A stretch of DNA of 64,000 nucleotides from Flavobacteriales bacterium (GCA_023957375.1 JAMLHB010000002.1:62001-126000), one strand, 5' to 3'; shown: positions 9,010 through 18,742, numbered from the stretch's first letter. Notes: generated by a model from the sequence alone, not told the origin. Translations and numbers: made by a program.

Positions 9010-10188
9010 TTATCCCCCATACACAAAGCTGCCGTGCGGTCCATCGATCCTCACTTCCTTGGCGGGCGCCTCCTCCACCCTTCCGATCACTTGGGCCGCT
9101 ATGCCGAAACTTTCCGAAGTTGCGATGATCTTTTCCGCGTGCTGTTCCGGCACATAGAATTCCAAGCGGTGGCCCATGTTGAACACGCTGTACATCTCAC
9201 GCCACGGGGTACCGCTCATGCGCTGTATGGTGGTGAACAGCGGTGGCACGGGCAGCAAGTTGTCCTTCACCACGCGCAACCCTTCGATGAAGTGCAACAC
9301 CTTGGTTTGGGCCCCGCCACTGCAGTGCACCATGCCGTGGATGTCACCGCGCATGGTTTTCAGCACCTCGCGCACCACGGGGGCATAGGTGCGCGTAGGT
9401 GACAACACTGCAAGGCCATGGTCCAGTGGCGTGCCTTCCAGGGGGTCGGTAAGCTTGGCCTGCCCGGTGTACACCAGCTCTGCCGGCGTTCCGGGATCAT
9501 AGGTCTCCGGCCAGGAAGTTCCCACGCTTGGGTGGAACACGTCATGCCGGGCGCTGGTGAGGCCGTTGCTGCCCATACCGGCGTTGTAGCTGTCCTCGTA
9601 GGTGGCCTGCCCGTAGCTGGCCAGGCCCACCACCACGTCGCCGGGGCGAATGCGGGCATTGTCGATCACTTCATCGCGGCGCATGCGGCAGGCCACGGTG
9701 CTGTCCACAATGATGGTGCGCACCAGATCACCCACGTCGGCGGTTTCCCCTCCGGTGCTATGTATGCCGATGCCCAGGCCGCGCATCCGTTCCAGGAATT
9801 CCTCGGTGCCTTGGATGATGGCCGCGATCACCTCGCCGGGCACCAATCGCTTGTTCCGCCCGATGGTGCTGCTGAGCAGGATGTGGTCCGTGGCCCCCAC
9901 GCACAGCAGATCGTCCAGGTTCATCACCACGGCATCCTGGGCAATGCCTTTCCATACGCCAAGGTCGCCGGTTTCGCGCCAATAGGCATAAGCCAAGGCG
10001 CTCTTGGTGCCGGCACCGTCGGCGTGCATCACGATGCAGTGGTCGGGGCTGCCGGCGAGTTCATCGGGCACGATCTTGCAGAAGGCGCGGGGGAACAGCC
10101 CTTTGTCCATCAGGGCGATGGCCTTGTGCACATCCTCCTTGGCGCTGCTCACGCCTCGTTGCTGGTAGCGGGAACTAGGCTCGGTCAT
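9010..10188 (-). CDS. purM: Phosphoribosylformylglycinamidine cyclo-ligase (AIR synthetase)
   Basis: PurM closes the imidazole ring of purines by converting FGAM to AIR with ATP. The 392-residue protein fits the longer Bacteroidota form. It shows the N-terminal [13 protein letters not shown] segment, the nucleotide-binding [13 protein letters not shown] motif, the [14 protein letters not shown] loop and the C-terminal [12 protein letters not shown] motif. The ATG at 10188 (MTEPSS) was chosen over one 7 codons upstream. It lies 5 nt after a -7-like element (TTACTTCC, 10194-10201), as in other genes here with very short or no leaders. It is followed by prfA. Confidence 0.95.
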   Translation of the reverse strand: MTEPSSRYQQRGVSSAKEDVHKAIALMDKGLFPRAFCKIVPDELAGSPDHCIVMHADGAGTKSALAYAYWRETGDLGVWKGIAQDAVVMNLDDLLCVGATDHILLSSTIGRNKRLVPGEVIAAIIQGTEEFLERMRGLGIGIHSTGGETADVGDLVRTIIVDSTVACRMRRDEVIDNARIRPGDVVVGLASYGQATYEDSYNAGMGSNGLTSARHDVFHPSVGTSWPETYDPGTPAELVYTGQAKLTDPLEGTPLDHGLAVLSPTRTYAPVVREVLKTMRGDIHGMVHCSGGAQTKVLHFIEGLRVVKDNLLPVPPLFTTIQRMSGTPWREMYSVFNMGHRLEFYVPEQHAEKIIATSESFGIAAQVIGRVEEAPAKEVRIDGPHGSFVYGG

Positions 10189-10200
10189 GGGCGGGAAGTA

Positions 10201-10231
10201 AAAAGGCACCCCGCGAACACGGGATGCCTTT
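10201..10231 (-). terminator. Intrinsic terminator of the PorE-like gene
   Basis: The stem AAAGGCACCCCG / CGGGATGCCTTT (one G-U type mismatch) lies 18 nt after the stop at 10249 and is followed on the minus strand by TTTT. It overlaps the likely purM promoter region. Confidence 0.75.
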
Positions 10232-10248
10232 GAACCGATGGGTACGGG

Positions 10249-12258
10249 CTAATTGGTTCCGGTGCCCTGTTCGTTGGCCTTGGGCACATAGTCGAAGCTC
10301 TTCACGGAGAACTCCACACGGCGGTTCTTCTGGTGGGCGGCCTCCTTCTCCTCGGTGGTGGCCATCTTGGCGATCTCGGCATCGCTGATGCGCGTGCGCG
10401 TTTCACCGTAGCCCTTGGCCACCATCCGTGCCGGATCGATGCCCAAGCTGACCAAGTAGTTTACGCAGCTTTGCGCCCGGTTCTGCGAGAGGTTCATGTT
10501 GTAGGCATCGGAGCCCCGGGTATCGGTGTGTGCGGCCAGCTCGATCACGATCGTGGGGTTTTCCACCAAGGTCCTGTACAAGGTTTGCAGGGAATCCTTC
10601 CCTTGCGGGGTTAGGCTGGCCTTGTCCAGTTCAAATTGCACTTCAGGCAATTCGATGGCCATGTTCTTGGCGGCGGGCTGCAGGAGGTATTCCTTCACGA
10701 AGGTGGTGCTCTCGGTGAGGCCTACGGTGGTGATCTGGTCATTCACCACCAAGTAATTGTCCTTGCTGGCCCGGATGGTGTAGCTGGTGTTCTCCTTGAT
10801 GTAGCGGTCATTCCCCTTTTCCTCGAAGTTGAACCCGCCGTTCCCGTCGGCCAGCGCGCTGAAATTGGAACCGTCGGTGCCCACCACCTCCACCTTGGCA
10901 TCGGGCAGGGGTTCGCCGGTTACCTTGTCCTTCACCACGCCTTGCAGGGCGAAGAGCATGTCGGGCACATAGAAGCGCCAGATGTCGTCCTCTCCCTTTC
11001 CGCCGGGGCGGTTGCTGGTAAAGAACCCGCGGTCCTCATCCCCGTCGAAGATGATGCTGAAATCATCGCCGGCGCTGTTCACCGGGCTCTTCATGTTCTC
11101 CGCATGTCCCCAGGTGCCTTCCCCGGTTTTGGTGGCGCGGTAGATGTCCATGCCGCCCATGCCGCCGATCCGGTTGCTGGCGAAGTAGAGGTCGCCATTG
11201 TTCCGCCAGAAGGGGAACATTTCATCCTTTGGGGTATTGATCTCTTTGCCGAGGTTGACCGGCTTGCCCACGGGCATGCCCTCCTTGTTGATCCCCACTT
11301 TCCAAAGGTCCTTTCCACCTTGGCCGCCCTTCATGTTGCTGCTGAACACCAAGGTATTGTCGTCGGGCGAAAGGGTGGGATGCCCGATGGTGATGGTGGT
11401 GGTGTCCTGCTTGTCCTGTTCCGGTTTCAGGGGGAGCATTACGGGCTCGCTGTAGTTGCTGCCTACTTTCTTGGTCACCCAGATATCGCATCCGAAGGAT
11501 TTTTTCTTCTCGTGCGGGCAGCGGGTGAAGAACATCATGTTGCGCTTTTCATTGAAGGTGGCCGAGCCTTCGTGTGCCGGGGTGTTGATGGCCGGTGGCA
11601 GTCGTACGGGCTCGCTCCACTTGCCCAGTTTGTCACGGCTGCTGGCAAAAAGGTCGGTGAAGCTTTCCCCGAGGATCTTGTCGGTTTCGGTTCCGGTGGA
11701 AGCGGGCCTGCTGCTGGCGAAGACCACGTCGCTGTTGCGCTTGTCGGAGAATGCGGCACTGAAATCGTACTGCGGGCTGTTGAGCAACACTTCGGGGTCC
11801 ACCTTGTACTGGGTGGGATGGTCGATCCAGGCTTGTGCCTGCTGGCTGGCGGCCAAACTGGCGTCGGCGCGCATGTCACCGGGGTTTTTTTCCTTGTATT
11901 TATTGTATGCGGCAATGGCCTGGGCGTACTTGCCTTGTTCCTTCAAGGCTTCGCCGATGTAGTAGTAGGTAATGGGGTCGGGGTACTGCGCCTTGTTGGC
12001 CTTTTCGTACCACACCTCGGCATTTTCCGCATCGCCCATGGCGCGGTACACTTCGCCCACCTTGAAGATGAGCACGGCCTTTTCACTGGCCTTTTTTTCG
12101 GTGGTGTAGGCCTTTTTATAGAGCTCTATGGCATCGAAGAAGAAGCCCTTCTTGAACGCCTCGTCCGCGTCCTTGGCTTCCCTGTTCTGGGCCATGGCCC
12201 CTGCGGTGCAAAGCACCATGAACATCATGCCGGCCAGCAATTTCTTCAGGTCTATCAT
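10249..12258 (-). CDS. PorE-like protein: TPR, PD40 propeller, carboxypeptidase-regulatory and OmpA domains
   Basis: This 669-residue exported protein (signal peptide ending in GAMAQ) has the domain order of PorE, the periplasmic/outer-membrane component that ties the type IX secretion system to peptidoglycan. N-terminal TPR repeats cover about residues 25-150. PD40/WD40-like blades (DIWVTKK, DLWKVG, DIYRATK, DDIWRFY) run from about 170 to 440. A carboxypeptidase regulatory-like domain follows (LQGVVKDKVTGEPLPDAKVEV, 450-550), then an OmpA domain (VQFELDKASLTPQG, AHTDTRGS, NLSQNRAQSC). The OmpA domain retains the Asp and Arg used for diaminopimelate binding. Many Bacteroidota have several paralogues of this architecture, so PorE itself is an inference. 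The start at 12258 gives a clean signal peptide; a -7 element lies at 12299-12306. Confidence 0.8.
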   Translation of the reverse strand: MIDLKKLLAGMMFMVLCTAGAMAQNREAKDADEAFKKGFFFDAIELYKKAYTTEKKASEKAVLIFKVGEVYRAMGDAENAEVWYEKANKAQYPDPITYYYIGEALKEQGKYAQAIAAYNKYKEKNPGDMRADASLAASQQAQAWIDHPTQYKVDPEVLLNSPQYDFSAAFSDKRNSDVVFASSRPASTGTETDKILGESFTDLFASSRDKLGKWSEPVRLPPAINTPAHEGSATFNEKRNMMFFTRCPHEKKKSFGCDIWVTKKVGSNYSEPVMLPLKPEQDKQDTTTITIGHPTLSPDDNTLVFSSNMKGGQGGKDLWKVGINKEGMPVGKPVNLGKEINTPKDEMFPFWRNNGDLYFASNRIGGMGGMDIYRATKTGEGTWGHAENMKSPVNSAGDDFSIIFDGDEDRGFFTSNRPGGKGEDDIWRFYVPDMLFALQGVVKDKVTGEPLPDAKVEVVGTDGSNFSALADGNGGFNFEEKGNDRYIKENTSYTIRASKDNYLVVNDQITTVGLTESTTFVKEYLLQPAAKNMAIELPEVQFELDKASLTPQGKDSLQTLYRTLVENPTIVIELAAHTDTRGSDAYNMNLSQNRAQSCVNYLVSLGIDPARMVAKGYGETRTRISDAEIAKMATTEEKEAAHQKNRRVEFSVKSFDYVPKANEQGTGTN

Positions 12259-12298
12259 CGGATCTGGATGTGTATTGCCCGTGGAGAACGGGACCGGG

Positions 12299-12306
12299 CG
12301 AAAGTA
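12299..12306 (-). promoter_or_regulatory. -7 element TACTTTCG of the PorE-like gene
   Basis: It fits TAnnTTyG, 40 nt before the ATG at 12258. The TTCG variant recurs before gyrB, the VCBS gene at 18771 and the parD-like gene. Confidence 0.45.
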
Positions 12307-12381
12307 ATCAAAGTCCCCTTCGTTCGGCTCGCTTCCCCTGTTTTTCGCATCCCCAGCCCTTCGGGGCATGTTGTGCCCGGT

Positions 12382-14574
12382 TCATCGGGTGAAGAGCAGT
12401 TCGCGCATCTTGGGCAGGGGCCACAGCTCGTCGTCCACCAGCAGTTCCAACTTGTTGCTGTGGTAGCGGATGCGGTCCATGAAGGGTTTCACGGACCCGC
12501 AGTAGGCGATCGCCTTTTCGCGTTGGTCGTGGAGCATGTTGGCCTGTTTGCGGGCATCGGTCATGGCCTTGCTGAGCAAGCGTACCTGCTCCATGTGCAG
12601 GCTGATCTTGCGGATGATCTCCACCTGCGTGGCGGTGGCCTTGGCCCCCTCCTCGCCACCGAGCACCTCGCGCAGGCCCTGCACGTTCTGGATCAACCTG
12701 TTCTGGTAGTGGATGGCGGCGGGCAGCACGTGATTGGTGGCCATGTCGGCGCATACGCGCGATTCGATCTGCACCTTCAGGGTGTAATTGTGCAGCTCGA
12801 TCTCGTGGCGTGCATGCAGTTCCTTTTCGCTGAGCACTCCTGTTTGCCGGAAAAGCTCGTGGGTGGCTTCCGTGGACCAGGCGTCCAGGGCCATGGGGGT
12901 ATCCTGCACGTTGGGCAGCCCGCGCCTGGCCGCCTCCTCCTTCCATTCCTCCCCGTAGCCGTTGCCCTCGAAGCGTACCGCTTTGCTGCGCACGATCAGG
13001 TCGCGGATGGTGCGTAAGATGGCTTCATCCTTCTTCACCCCGCGTTTGATCAGGGCGTCCACCTCGGCTTTGAACGCCTTGAGCTGCGCCGCCACCATGG
13101 TGTTGAGCACGGTCATGGGTCCTGCGCAGTTGGCGCTGGAGCCCACGGCGCGGAACTCGAACTTGTTGCCGGTGAAGGCAAAGGGCGCGGTGCGGTTGCG
13201 GTCGGTGTTGTCCAGCAGCACCTGCGGGATGCGGCCAATGTCCAGTTTGAGCTCGGTTTTACTGGCCGGGCTCATCTTGGATTTGATGTTCTTCTCCAGC
13301 CCGTCGAGCAGCTCGGTGAGGTAGTTGCCGATGAACACGCTGATGATGGCCGGGGGGGCCTCATTGGCCCCGAGGCGGTGATCGTTGTTGGCCGAGGCGA
13401 TGCTGGCCCGCAGCACGGCGGCATGGTCGTGCACGGCAGCGATGATGTTGACGAAGAAGGCCAGGAACTGGATGTTCTCCTTGGGCGTGCGGGCGGGCTT
13501 CAGCAAGTTCACGCCCGTATCGGTGGCCAGGCTCCAGTTGTTGTGCTTGCCACTGCCGTTCACCCCGGCGTAGGGTTTTTCATGGAAGAGCACCCGCATG
13601 TCGTGCTTGCGGGCGGTTTTTTCCATCACGTCCATCAGCAGCATGTTGTGGTCCACGGCGAGGTTCATCTCCTCATAGACCGGGGCGCACTCGAACTGGT
13701 TGGGGGCCACCTCGTTGTGGCGCGTCTTCACGGGTATGCCCAGTTTCAGCGCTTCGGTCTCGTAATCGCGCATGTAGGCTTGGATGCGCTCGGGAATGCT
13801 GCCGAAGTAATGGTCTTCCAGCTGCTGGCCCCGTGCAGGACCGTGGCCGAAGAGGGCTCGCCCGGACATCATGATGTCGGGGCGGGCGTAATAGAAGGAT
13901 TCGTCGATCAGGAAGTATTCCTGTTCCCAGCCCAAGGTGGCGACCACCTTCTGCACGTCCTTGTCGAAATAGCGGCACACGGCCGTGGCGGCCTCGTCCA
14001 AGGCGCGGATGGAGCGGAGCAGCGGGGTTTTGAAATCCAGGGCTTCCCCGGTGTAGCTCACGAAGATGGTGGGGATGCACAAGGTGTTGTGGATCAGGAA
14101 GGCCGGGCTGCCGGGGTCCCATGCGGAATAGCCCCGCGCCTCGAAGGTGTTTCGGATGCCCCCGCTGGGGAAGCTGCTGGCATCGGGTTCCTGCTGCACC
14201 AGCATCCCGCCGTCGAAGCGTTCAATGCTTCGGCCCTCGCCCAGGGGCTCGAAAAAGGCATCGTGCTTCTCGGCGCTCGATCCGTTGAGCGGTTGGAACC
14301 AGTGGGTGTAGTGGGTGGCCCCTTTGCTGGTGGCCCATTCCTTCATGCCGCTGGCCACCTGGTCCGCCAAGCGGCGGTCGATCCGCTCACCCCGGTCGAT
14401 CGCCGAGCGGACGGCCCGGTAGGCATCCTCGGTGAGGAACATCCGCATGGCCCCGTCATTGAACACGTTGGTGCCGAAATACTCGCTGATGCGGTTGCCG
14501 GGCAGGATCACTTCCTTGGGCTGTCGGCCCAGCACATCGGTCAGCGCCTTCGATCGCAAAAAGGGGGTCGTCAT
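12382..14574 (-). CDS. glnN: Type III glutamine synthetase
   Basis: This enzyme condenses glutamate and ammonia with ATP to glutamine, the entry point of nitrogen assimilation. At 730 residues it is far longer than GSI and matches the GSIII (GlnN) class common in Bacteroidota. Signatures include THWFQPLNGSSAEKHDAF, the GWEQEYFLID active-site segment with catalytic Glu residues, KTRHNEVAPNQFE, and the ATP-binding HEKPYAGVNGSGKHNNWS. The long C-terminal helical extension is characteristic of the class. A -7 element TAGTTTTG lies 24 nt before the ATG. The gene appears monocistronic: the PorE-like gene downstream has its own promoter inside the gap. Confidence 0.95.
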   Translation of the reverse strand: MTTPFLRSKALTDVLGRQPKEVILPGNRISEYFGTNVFNDGAMRMFLTEDAYRAVRSAIDRGERIDRRLADQVASGMKEWATSKGATHYTHWFQPLNGSSAEKHDAFFEPLGEGRSIERFDGGMLVQQEPDASSFPSGGIRNTFEARGYSAWDPGSPAFLIHNTLCIPTIFVSYTGEALDFKTPLLRSIRALDEAATAVCRYFDKDVQKVVATLGWEQEYFLIDESFYYARPDIMMSGRALFGHGPARGQQLEDHYFGSIPERIQAYMRDYETEALKLGIPVKTRHNEVAPNQFECAPVYEEMNLAVDHNMLLMDVMEKTARKHDMRVLFHEKPYAGVNGSGKHNNWSLATDTGVNLLKPARTPKENIQFLAFFVNIIAAVHDHAAVLRASIASANNDHRLGANEAPPAIISVFIGNYLTELLDGLEKNIKSKMSPASKTELKLDIGRIPQVLLDNTDRNRTAPFAFTGNKFEFRAVGSSANCAGPMTVLNTMVAAQLKAFKAEVDALIKRGVKKDEAILRTIRDLIVRSKAVRFEGNGYGEEWKEEAARRGLPNVQDTPMALDAWSTEATHELFRQTGVLSEKELHARHEIELHNYTLKVQIESRVCADMATNHVLPAAIHYQNRLIQNVQGLREVLGGEEGAKATATQVEIIRKISLHMEQVRLLSKAMTDARKQANMLHDQREKAIAYCGSVKPFMDRIRYHSNKLELLVDDELWPLPKMRELLFTR

Positions 14575-14597
14575 GGCGTTTTTGTGTGACTTGTGCG

Positions 14598-14605
14598 CAA
14601 AACTA
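14598..14605 (-). promoter_or_regulatory. -7 element TAGTTTTG of glnN
   Basis: Exact match to TAnnTTTG, ending 23 nt before the glnN ATG at 14574. The same octamer precedes mdh and uraD. Confidence 0.55.
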
Positions 14606-14940
14606 TACTTTCAAGAGGGGGGTATCGACAGGAAGACGCAGAATATTTTCCAACACCCCATCCGCGGGAGGGGGTATGTCCTGGAAACTCCGAAATTCAC
14701 CATATCAACCGCTGCCCCTTGGGCCGGTGGGGTTGAACGGTAATACCGTTGTGACAAACAATATGGTCCGATCTCGGCTTCGCCTTATCCGACCATTTGT
14801 CTGTACACACGGCATATACCACTGTAGACATTCGGATCGTCCTTGGGACTGATCTGAATGTCACATTGGTATAAGCTACAAGCGGCGGGCCCTGGCGGCA
14901 GCCTAGGAATGCCTTGCTTGCGGGAAGGCCCCGCACAACT
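14606..14940. other. Intergenic stretch, no gene recognised
   Basis: This lies between tatA and the glnN promoter and is less GC-rich than its neighbours. It contains imperfect inverted repeats near 14761-14797 (ATGGTC...GACCAT) and near 14801-14829 (GTCTGTAC...GTAGAC). These could fold, but match no RNA family recognised by eye. An unrecognised small RNA or leader remains possible. Confidence 0.35.
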
Positions 14941-15312
14941 TTATGGTGCAGGGGGAGGCCCCGGTTCCACGGCTGTGGTGCCGTTGCCCGGTGCGGGGGA
15001 AGACCTCAACGGCCCGGGCCCACCATCGGGGGCCATGGGCGTGGAAGCTGGCGGGCTTTGGCGCGGCACGGCCTGGTCGGGGGGGTCAATGCTGAAGGTT
15101 TTGCGTTGCTCCTCGTACCCCTTCCTTACCTGGTTGGCCCCCTTCTCGATCTCGCGCTGCACCTCGGCGCTGGCATCGCGGAACTGGCGCAAGGCCCGCC
15201 CCATGGTCCGGGCCACGTCGGGCACGCCCTTGCTGCCGAAGAACAACAGCACGAACAACAGGATCACCACCAGTTCACCGCCGCTCACGTCCAGGAAAAG
15301 CAACATGCCCAT
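14941..15312 (-). CDS. tatA: Twin-arginine translocase subunit TatA/TatE family
   Basis: This small membrane protein (123 residues) forms the pore component of the Tat pathway, which exports folded proteins. It has one N-terminal transmembrane helix (GGELVVILLFVLLFFGSKGVP), the FFGS hinge typical of TatA, an amphipathic helix (VARTMGRALRQFRDASAEVQ) and a disordered Pro/Gly/Ser-rich C-terminus. ATG 15312 (MGMLLF) or ATG 15306 (MLLF) are both plausible. A perfect -7 element (15319-15326) lies only 6 nt before the first. No tatC is in the window. It could be TatB-like in function, since Bacteroidota often have only TatA-type proteins. Confidence 0.88.
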   Translation of the reverse strand: MGMLLFLDVSGGELVVILLFVLLFFGSKGVPDVARTMGRALRQFRDASAEVQREIEKGANQVRKGYEEQRKTFSIDPPDQAVPRQSPPASTPMAPDGGPGPLRSSPAPGNGTTAVEPGPPPAP

Positions 15313-15318
15313 CGGGGC

Positions 15319-15326
15319 CAAAAATA
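15319..15326 (-). promoter_or_regulatory. -7 element TATTTTTG of tatA, inside the secDF terminator tail
   Basis: Exact TAnnTTTG match, 6 nt before the tatA ATG at 15312. The same bases form the T-rich tail of the terminator hairpin at 15329-15350, so one sequence may end the secDF transcript and start the tatA transcript. Confidence 0.5.
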
Positions 15327-15350
15327 GGAAGCCCCGCCGGGGCGGGGCTT
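15327..15350 (-). terminator. Intrinsic terminator of secDF
   Basis: The perfect stem AAGCCCCGCC / GGCGGGGCTT (15329-15350) with a 2-nt loop lies 24 nt after the secDF stop codon and is followed on the minus strand by CCTATTTTTG. Confidence 0.85.
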
Positions 15351-15373
15351 CGGGAATTGGAGTCTGCGCCAGA

Positions 15374-18300
15374 TCAGGCCCCCAGCTTGGTCTTGTCCTT
15401 GTGCAGGTCCACCACCAAGGCCGAGGCGATGCACACCGAGGAGTAGGTGCCCACCACCACGCCGATGAGCATGGCGAAGACGAAGCCCCGGATGGAATCG
15501 GCGCCGAAGAGGAAGATCACCAGCAGCACGATCACCACGGTAAGCGCAGTGTTGATGGTCCGGCCCAGGGTGGAGTTGATGGCTTTGTTGAAGATGCCGC
15601 TCCACGGGTCGCGCCGGTGGTCCTGGAGGTATTCGCGGATACGGTCGAACACCACCACGGTGTCGTTGATGGAGAAACCGATCACGGTGAGGATGGCGGC
15701 GATGAACTGTTCATCCACCTCCAAGCTGAAGGGCATGATGGAGTAGAAGAGCGAATACACGCTCATCACCACCAGTGCGTCGTGGGCCAGGGAGACCACC
15801 GCGCCCATGCCGAACTGCCAATTCCTGAACCGGACCACGACGTACAGAAAGATCACCACCAAGGCGATCACTACCGACCAGATGGAGCGTACCCGGATGT
15901 CCTCGCTAATGGAGGCCTCCACCTTCCTGGATTCCAGCGGCGGCTGGGCACCCATGTTCGCCAAGGCTGCGTTGAGCTTGCCCTCCACCAACTGGTCGGT
16001 GGCGGGGTCTGCGGAATCGATCAAGTAGTTGGTGGTGATCTTCACCTGATCGCTGCCCCCGTAAGTTTTCACGTTCACCGAGCTCTTCACGCTGCCTTCC
16101 TTGGTGAAGGCGGCATCCAGGGCGGACCTCACTTGCTCCACCTCCACGGGTTTGTCGAACTTCACCACGTACTGGCGTCCACCGGAGAAATCCACGCCAT
16201 AGTTGAACCCGCGGGTGAGCATGGAGGTAACTCCAGCCAGGATGACCGCGCCGGAGATGGCGTAATACACCCAGCGGTATTTCATAAAATCCCACTTGGT
16301 ATGGGCCAGGAAGTTCTTGTTCCAATCGTGCCACACTTCCAATTTTTTGCCCTTCTCCAGCCTGCGGTCCACAATGAGCCTGGTGATGAAGATGGCGGTG
16401 AACAGGGAGGTGAGGATACCGATGCAGAGGGTGGTGGCGAAGCCCTTCACCGGCCCGGTCCCGAAAATGAGCAGGATGACGCCGGTGGCGAAGGTGGTGA
16501 TGTTGGAGTCCAGGATGGCGGCCAAGGCGTGCTTGTAGCCCAGGTCCACGGCTGTTTTTCCGGCTTTGCCCGCTCGCAGTTCCTCGCGGATGCGTTCATT
16601 GATCAGCACGTTGGCGTCCACGGCCATGCCCACCGTAAGGATGATACCAGCAATGCCAGGCAGGGTGAGCGAAGCCTGGATGGAGGCCAAGGTGCCCAGC
16701 AGGATGAACACGTTGGCCAGCAGGGCCACGTCGGCCACCCAGCCCGAGCGGCTGTAATAGATGACCATGAAGGCCATGACCATGACCAGCGCCAAAAGGA
16801 AGGACCACATGCCGCGGCTGATGTTCTCGGCACCCAGCGAGGGGCCCACCACGGTTTCATCAATGATGCGGGCCGGTGCGGGCAGGGCGCCGGCCTTCAG
16901 CACGTTGGCCAGGTCGGTGGCTTCGGCCAGCTGCTTGTTGCGGTCATCGGCGCCACCCATGGTGATGCTGCTGCGCCCGCCGGGAATCTCACCCATCACG
17001 TTGGGTGCCGACACCACCAGGCCGTCCAGCACGATGGCAATCTGCTTGCCGACGTTCTCCCCGGTCATGATCTTCCACTTCTGGGCCCCTTCCGGGTTCA
17101 TCTGCATGCTCACCTCGGCATCGCCCTTCATGTCGAAATCCTGGCGTGCATCGGTGATGTAGCTGCCGTCCAGCTTGGGCTTGCCATCGCGCGGGCCGCG
17201 CAGGGCGTGCAGGGCAAGGAAGTCGCGCTGCTGGCCGTCGGCCGTTGACATGCGCACCGGCTTGGCGCTCCAAGCCATCTTCAACACTTGGCTGGGGTCC
17301 GGGCTTTTGGGCGGCGCCATGGCCAGCAGCTTGTTCACCATGGCCGTGTCCGCCACCGCTGCATAGCCCACAATGTCGCCGGGCACCACTTGGTTGTTCA
17401 TGATGTTGAGCTGCAGGCGGCCCTGGTTGAGCAAGGGGCTTTTGGCCAAGCTTTCCTCCGGGGTCAACACACTATCGCCGGCGAGGCTGTCGGTGGCCAG
17501 CACATTGGCCAGGCTGTCGCGCTGCAGGTCCGCCGTGGCGGCGGTGTCGCTGGCCGTGGTGTCGGTCTTGGCCGTGGCCGTAGTGTCCACGGCTGCTTCC
17601 GGCTTGGCCAGGTCGGGGTGCAGCATCAGGCTAAGCCGGTCATTGGCCTCGGACAGCTTCATGTACACCTGGGTGTTGTCGAACGTCTCCCAGAACTCCA
17701 GGTTGGCGGTGCTTTGGAGCACGTTGCGCACGCGGTCCTTGTCCTTTACACCGGGCAGTTCGATCTGGATCCGGCCCGAGAGCGATTGCTTTTGGATGCT
17801 GGGCTGTGCCACGCCGAACTTGTCGATACGGGTGCGCAGGATCTTCTCGGTGTTGTCCACGGCGATGCGGGCTTGGTCGCGCAGTGCGGTGATCACCTGG
17901 TCGTTGGTGCTCTCACGGGGGAAGATGGTGGCGTTGTCCTGCGAACTGAAGATGGCCGCCAAGCTGGCTTGGGGCGCGATCCGGTTGAAGTTCTCCGTGA
18001 ACAGGGTGATGAAGTCCTTTGTCGTACCGGACTGCTGTTGACGGGCTTCCGCCAAGGCCTGCCTGAAGGCGGGGTCCTGGCTGTTGCCGCTGAGGTTGTC
18101 CACCAGCTCGGGGATGTCCACCTCCAAGGTAACGGCCATACCGCCCTTGAGGTCCAAGCCCAGGTTCAACTCCTTTTGCTTGCACTCCTCGTAGGTGTAG
18201 CCCAGCACGGGGTACACCACCTCGCTGTGGTTTTGGCGCAGGAACCTGTTCTCCTGTGAGAGCTTCACCGAGTCGAAGTCCAAGTGCTCATTGCCTGCGG

Positions 18301-18445
18301 CGGCCAATACCGAATCGGCATATTCGGCAGCCACCCGCGAAGCCTTGCGTTCGAACTTGTTGGTGAAGATGGAGAACGACAACTGCCAAAGGCAGGCGAG
18401 CGACAACAGGATGGTGAACACCCAGATCGCACCTTTATTTTGCAT
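15374..18445 (-). CDS. secDF: Fused protein translocase subunit SecDF
   Basis: SecDF uses the proton gradient to pull preproteins through SecYEG on the periplasmic side. Here SecD and SecF are fused in one polypeptide of 1023 residues, as usual in Bacteroidota. An N-terminal helix (MQNKGAIWVFTILLSLACLW) is followed by LGLDLKGGMAVTLEVD (start of the SecD periplasmic P1 domain) and an Ala/Thr/Asp-rich insertion around residues 270-330. The SecD membrane block follows with GMAVDANVLINERIREEL. The SecF half begins near RWVYYAISGAVILAG and includes GFSINDTVVVFDRIREYL. About 12 membrane helices are expected. The ATG at 18445 gives the proper first helix; the frame is open upstream but without support. 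A -7 element TATATTTG lies at 18514-18521. Confidence 0.95.
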   Translation of the reverse strand: MQNKGAIWVFTILLSLACLWQLSFSIFTNKFERKASRVAAEYADSVLAAAGNEHLDFDSVKLSQENRFLRQNHSEVVYPVLGYTYEECKQKELNLGLDLKGGMAVTLEVDIPELVDNLSGNSQDPAFRQALAEARQQQSGTTKDFITLFTENFNRIAPQASLAAIFSSQDNATIFPRESTNDQVITALRDQARIAVDNTEKILRTRIDKFGVAQPSIQKQSLSGRIQIELPGVKDKDRVRNVLQSTANLEFWETFDNTQVYMKLSEANDRLSLMLHPDLAKPEAAVDTTATAKTDTTASDTAATADLQRDSLANVLATDSLAGDSVLTPEESLAKSPLLNQGRLQLNIMNNQVVPGDIVGYAAVADTAMVNKLLAMAPPKSPDPSQVLKMAWSAKPVRMSTADGQQRDFLALHALRGPRDGKPKLDGSYITDARQDFDMKGDAEVSMQMNPEGAQKWKIMTGENVGKQIAIVLDGLVVSAPNVMGEIPGGRSSITMGGADDRNKQLAEATDLANVLKAGALPAPARIIDETVVGPSLGAENISRGMWSFLLALVMVMAFMVIYYSRSGWVADVALLANVFILLGTLASIQASLTLPGIAGIILTVGMAVDANVLINERIREELRAGKAGKTAVDLGYKHALAAILDSNITTFATGVILLIFGTGPVKGFATTLCIGILTSLFTAIFITRLIVDRRLEKGKKLEVWHDWNKNFLAHTKWDFMKYRWVYYAISGAVILAGVTSMLTRGFNYGVDFSGGRQYVVKFDKPVEVEQVRSALDAAFTKEGSVKSSVNVKTYGGSDQVKITTNYLIDSADPATDQLVEGKLNAALANMGAQPPLESRKVEASISEDIRVRSIWSVVIALVVIFLYVVVRFRNWQFGMGAVVSLAHDALVVMSVYSLFYSIMPFSLEVDEQFIAAILTVIGFSINDTVVVFDRIREYLQDHRRDPWSGIFNKAINSTLGRTINTALTVVIVLLVIFLFGADSIRGFVFAMLIGVVVGTYSSVCIASALVVDLHKDKTKLGA

Positions 18446-18513
18446 GGGGAGAACTGATTGGTTTTTCGATGGTTCCCGGCCGAAAGCAGACAAGGCCAAG
18501 GCCAACGGGGCGG

Positions 18514-18521
18514 CAAATATA
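18514..18521 (-). promoter_or_regulatory. -7 element TATATTTG of secDF
   Basis: Exact match to TAnnTTTG, giving a leader of roughly 65 nt before the secDF ATG at 18445. Confidence 0.55.
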
Positions 18522-18742
18522 GAAGGATAGACCCGCCAGCCGCACGCCCTGCGCATGAAGCCATGCAAACCGTGCAACCACACGCCCCCGCATGGCTCCG
18601 TCCGGGAACCCGGGTCCTGTTTGCCCACGGCCAGCCCGGCGCACTGCTGACGCCGGGCCAACCGTTGCCCGTTCTGTCCGGATGAAGTGTCCGTTGTGGA
18701 AATCCCATGCGTGGCGCAAGATCCACGGGCAGGAAGCTCCGG
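18522..18742. other. Divergent intergenic stretch, no gene recognised
   Basis: GC-rich sequence between the secDF promoter and the promoter of the plus-strand VCBS gene. No hairpin, repeat or coding frame stood out. Confidence 0.4.

Noticed and set aside
14761..14830. Possible riboswitch or small RNA upstream of tatA/glnN
   Set aside because: Only imperfect short inverted repeats were seen, with no match to a known conserved core; kept as an unexplained intergenic stretch.
10636..17248. Long plus-strand frames opposite the PorE-like, glnN and secDF genes
   Set aside because: All lie antisense to well-recognised genes and give His/Val/Gly-rich products typical of the complementary strand of GC-rich coding DNA.
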